From: Microvirga terrae
GTDB lineage: Bacteria > Pseudomonadota > Alphaproteobacteria > Rhizobiales > Beijerinckiaceae
NCBI RefSeq assembly: GCF_013307435.2
Contig: NZ_CP102845.1
Span: 930,001-994,000, forward strand
Direction: 5' to 3'
DNA length: 64,000 nt
Positions within the stretch are counted from its first letter, which is position 1. Each line of letters starts with the position of its first letter. The notes beneath the pieces are model-generated. The model was not told the origin of the DNA, did not search any database, and worked only from the letters and a program-made list of their open reading frames with translations. Shown here one piece after another: positions 61,723 to 64,000 of this stretch. Both the position numbers and the translations under genes were made by a program.

Positions 61723-62771
61723 ACGCCCTGGCCACCTTCCTCCTGCGCCGGCGCGGAGGCGCCGGCTGGCACTGGACCGACGTGCTGGCCACTGTCTGGC
61801 TCGGCCTTGGTCTCGTCCTGATGTTCGGCCCGGTCCTGTGGCTTGCGGTCTCGTCCTTCAAGACACCCGCGAACCTGGCCGAGTTCCCGCCTACCTTCAT
61901 GCCGCTCGACGCCCAGGTAGTCCGGGTTCAAGGCTATGAGCAGCCGCTGCCGCTCTTTCGCGTGATCCTCGACGACGGCAGCGCGACTATCCTCGCTCAA
62001 GTGCGGCGCGTCGGCATCATGGCCCAGATGGTCGATCCGCAGAACCCGGGTCCCGTCATCCGCGTGCCGATCGACAGGAGAACGCCCGTGCGGGAGATCA
62101 AATTCGCTACGGCGAACTATGCCGAACCGCTGCAGCAATTCGACTTCCTGCGCTATTTCCGGAACTCGCTCTTCGTCACGGTCATGGCGACGCTCATCAC
62201 GCTCGTGGTGAATTCCATGGCGGCTTTCGCCTTGTCGAAATACGAGTTCAAGGGGCGCACGGCGGTGCTCGGCATCATCCTCGCAACCCTGATGGTGCCT
62301 TTGTCGGTCATCGTCGTTCCGCTCTATCTCGTGGTGAACTCGCTCAACCTGTTCGACACGCTCTGGGGCGTGATCCTGCCGACGGTGGCGACGCCCACCG
62401 GTGTCTTCCTGCTGCGGCAGTACATGCTCACGATTCCCGACGAGCTGATCGACGCGGCCCGCATGGACAAGGCGTCCGAGTGGCAGATCTACTGGCGTAT
62501 CGTCCTGCCGCTGGCCGCGCCCGCCCTGGCCGTCCTGGCGATCTTCTCGGTCATGTGGCGCTGGAACGACTTCCTGTGGCCCTTGATCGTCCTCTCGCGC
62601 AAGGAGCATTACACCCTGCAGGTCGGTCTCAACGCGTTCTCGGGCGAGCTGAACGTGCAATGGCACTACGTGCTTGCCATGACGGTCCTGTCGATCGTCC
62701 CGGTCGCCCTGATCTTCCTGTTCCTTCAACGCTACATCACCGCGGGCATCGCGAATACCGGCCTGAAGTAG
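61719..62771 (+). CDS. Sugar ABC transporter permease (MalG type) with extended periplasmic loop
   Basis: 350 residues, longer than the usual 270-300. The extra length is an insertion of about 65 residues after the first membrane helix (about residues 70-135: FRVILDDGSATILAQVRR ... DRRTPVREIKFATANY), predicted to lie in the periplasm. The remaining helices are typical, and the EAA-like loop reads IDAARMDKASEWQIYWRIVLPL. It forms the second half of the translocation channel. The insertion may contact the binding protein or substrate. The coupled start (ATGA) indicates balanced expression with its partner. Confidence 0.93.
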   Translation: MNALATFLLRRRGGAGWHWTDVLATVWLGLGLVLMFGPVLWLAVSSFKTPANLAEFPPTFMPLDAQVVRVQGYEQPLPLFRVILDDGSATILAQVRRVGIMAQMVDPQNPGPVIRVPIDRRTPVREIKFATANYAEPLQQFDFLRYFRNSLFVTVMATLITLVVNSMAAFALSKYEFKGRTAVLGIILATLMVPLSVIVVPLYLVVNSLNLFDTLWGVILPTVATPTGVFLLRQYMLTIPDELIDAARMDKASEWQIYWRIVLPLAAPALAVLAIFSVMWRWNDFLWPLIVLSRKEHYTLQVGLNAFSGELNVQWHYVLAMTVLSIVPVALIFLFLQRYITAGIANTGLK

Positions 62772-62799
62772 GGTCGAGCAACACTGGAAAGAGCCCATC

Positions 62800-63876
62800 G
62801 TGAGCCATCTCGTTCTGCGCCAGGTCGCCAAGGAGTTCGGATCCGTTCGCGTCCTGCACGGAATCGACCTCGAAGTCAGGGACGGCGAATTCGTGGTCTT
62901 CGTCGGACCGTCCGGCTGCGGCAAGTCCACGCTTCTGCGCACCATCGCGGGACTCGAGCGCGCGAGCTCGGGCGAGATCAAGCTCGACGACCGGATCGTC
63001 AACGACGTGTCGGCGGCCGACCGGGGGCTCGCCATGGTGTTCCAGTCCTATGCGCTCTACCCGCACATGAGCGTGCGGCAGAATCTCGCCTTCGGGCTTG
63101 AGAACAGCCGCATGCCGAGGGACGAGATCGAGAGACGCGTGATGGAGGCGGCCCGGATGCTGCTGATCGAGCCGCTCCTGCACCGCAAGCCGCGCCAGCT
63201 GTCCGGCGGACAGCGCCAGCGCGTTGCGATCGGCCGCGCCATCGTGCGCCGCCCCGGGATCTTCCTTCTCGACGAGCCCCTGTCGAACCTCGATGCGGAG
63301 CTGCGCGTGGTGATGCGCGCCGAACTCGCCGCCCTTCACAAGCGGCTCAACGCCACGATGATCTACGTCACCCATGACCAGACCGAGGCGATGACGCTCG
63401 CCGACCGCATCGTCGTCCTGCGCGACGGGCGGATCGAGCAGGTCGGAACGCCGCTCGAGCTCTACAACAATCCCGCCAACCGGTTCGTCGCGGGTTTCAT
63501 CGGCTCTCCCCGCATGAACTTCATCGAGGCCGAGGCCGTTCCGCTGGAGGGCGGCACGGGCGTGCAGGTGAATGGCCGTCCGCAGAAGCTGCCACACCTC
63601 GACGTAGCGCCGGGTTCCAAAATCGCGATCGGCATTCGCCCTCATGCCGCCACGGTGACCGATGTCGATCAGGGAGTGATCGCGCTCGAACTGTCCCTCG
63701 TCGAGCAGCTCGGGGCAGAGACCATCCTGCACGGCAGGACGGACGAGGGCGAAATCTTCACGGTCTCGGCACCTGGCCAGCGGCGCTATGCCATCGGCGA
63801 ACGCATCGGGGTCGCGCTGCCGCCCGATGCGCTTCATGTGTTCGATGCGCAGGGAAACGCCCTGCAGCGGGGCTGA
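62800..63876 (+). CDS. Sugar ABC transporter ATP-binding protein (UgpC/MalK type)
   Basis: 358 residues from GTG 62800 with GGAAAGAG six bases upstream. It has Walker A GPSGCGKS (36-43), Q-loop MVFQSYALYPHM, signature LSGGQRQRVAIGRAI, Walker B IFLLDEPLSNLD and H-loop VTHDQTEA. The C-terminal extension of about 120 residues (from GFIGSPRMNFIEAEAV) is the TOBE regulatory domain of MalK-like ATPases. It powers the importer formed with the two permeases. This group of ATPases often serves several sugar importers in the cell. Last gene visible in the operon; nothing further is seen in the final 124 bases. Confidence 0.95.
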   Translation: MSHLVLRQVAKEFGSVRVLHGIDLEVRDGEFVVFVGPSGCGKSTLLRTIAGLERASSGEIKLDDRIVNDVSAADRGLAMVFQSYALYPHMSVRQNLAFGLENSRMPRDEIERRVMEAARMLLIEPLLHRKPRQLSGGQRQRVAIGRAIVRRPGIFLLDEPLSNLDAELRVVMRAELAALHKRLNATMIYVTHDQTEAMTLADRIVVLRDGRIEQVGTPLELYNNPANRFVAGFIGSPRMNFIEAEAVPLEGGTGVQVNGRPQKLPHLDVAPGSKIAIGIRPHAATVTDVDQGVIALELSLVEQLGAETILHGRTDEGEIFTVSAPGQRRYAIGERIGVALPPDALHVFDAQGNALQRG

Positions 63877-64000
63877 ACCAGCGATCAGGTCCGCTCGGGC
63901 GACTATGATACGTTGTTCGCTTGGGGAAAGTACGATTCCTGCGCTTTTCCGACAGGCTTTACGCTCCTCCGATTTCTGCCGCGGACGATCCACGACATTC

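Overview
The window reads as high-GC alphaproteobacterial chromosome, most likely a Hyphomicrobiales member (Methylobacteriaceae, Microvirga-like). This is inferred from the GC-rich third positions, an exopolysaccharide cluster resembling the rhizobial galactoglucan (EPS II) genes, REP-like palindromes and a FecR/CHASE2-cyclase pair. No tRNA, rRNA, CRISPR array, transposase or phage gene was recognised.

Left end (1-2842, + strand): tail of a sugar-uptake operon, with an ABC permease, a dihydrodipicolinate-synthase-family lyase and an enolase-superfamily (MR/MLE) enzyme. This is a probable sugar-acid catabolic module whose first genes lie outside the window.

Exopolysaccharide island (2870-21493, mostly - strand): in transcription order a PrtD-like ABC exporter, an HlyD-like adaptor, a secreted RTX protein, a long GT2 glycosyltransferase, a methyltransferase, a GT4, a coiled-coil membrane protein, a second long GT2, a second GT4, a polysaccharide pyruvyltransferase, galE, a second pyruvyltransferase and a secreted beta-propeller protein. 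A divergent MarR-family gene (20879-21493) sits at the head. The gene set parallels Sinorhizobium meliloti wgd/wge with regulator wggR (expD/expE/expG). A perfect palindrome with 16-bp arms lies between the regulator and the exporter. Its 13-bp core (TTCGAA-N-TTCGAA) recurs upstream of the RTX gene, which suggests one regulon.

Catabolic and regulatory middle (21708-31022): an alpha/beta hydrolase, a GntR regulator, an AbgB-like M20 hydrolase with an orphan amino-acid-binding protein, and a MarR regulator divergent from homogentisate dioxygenase (hmgA). Next come two divergent low-complexity exported proteins (one with a PepSY-like tail) joined to an OmpR/PhoQ-type two-component system.

Signalling and surface region (31541-55375): a 919-aa FecR/vWFA protein followed by a CHASE2 adenylate cyclase, an MFS exporter, a small Cys-containing protein, and about 1.2 kb of non-coding DNA with a paired REP-like element. 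Three very large RTX/cadherin-type secreted proteins follow. The first is broken in its N-terminal part by a one-base frameshift at an A6 run. All three end in similar short hydrophobic C-termini typical of type I secretion substrates, yet the only type I exporter in view is the one in the EPS island.

Right end (55436-63876): a LacI regulator divergent from an operon of an unrecognised 848-aa probable glycan-active enzyme, a sugar-binding protein, two permeases and a UgpC/MalK-type ATPase. This is a complete import system for an unknown glycan.
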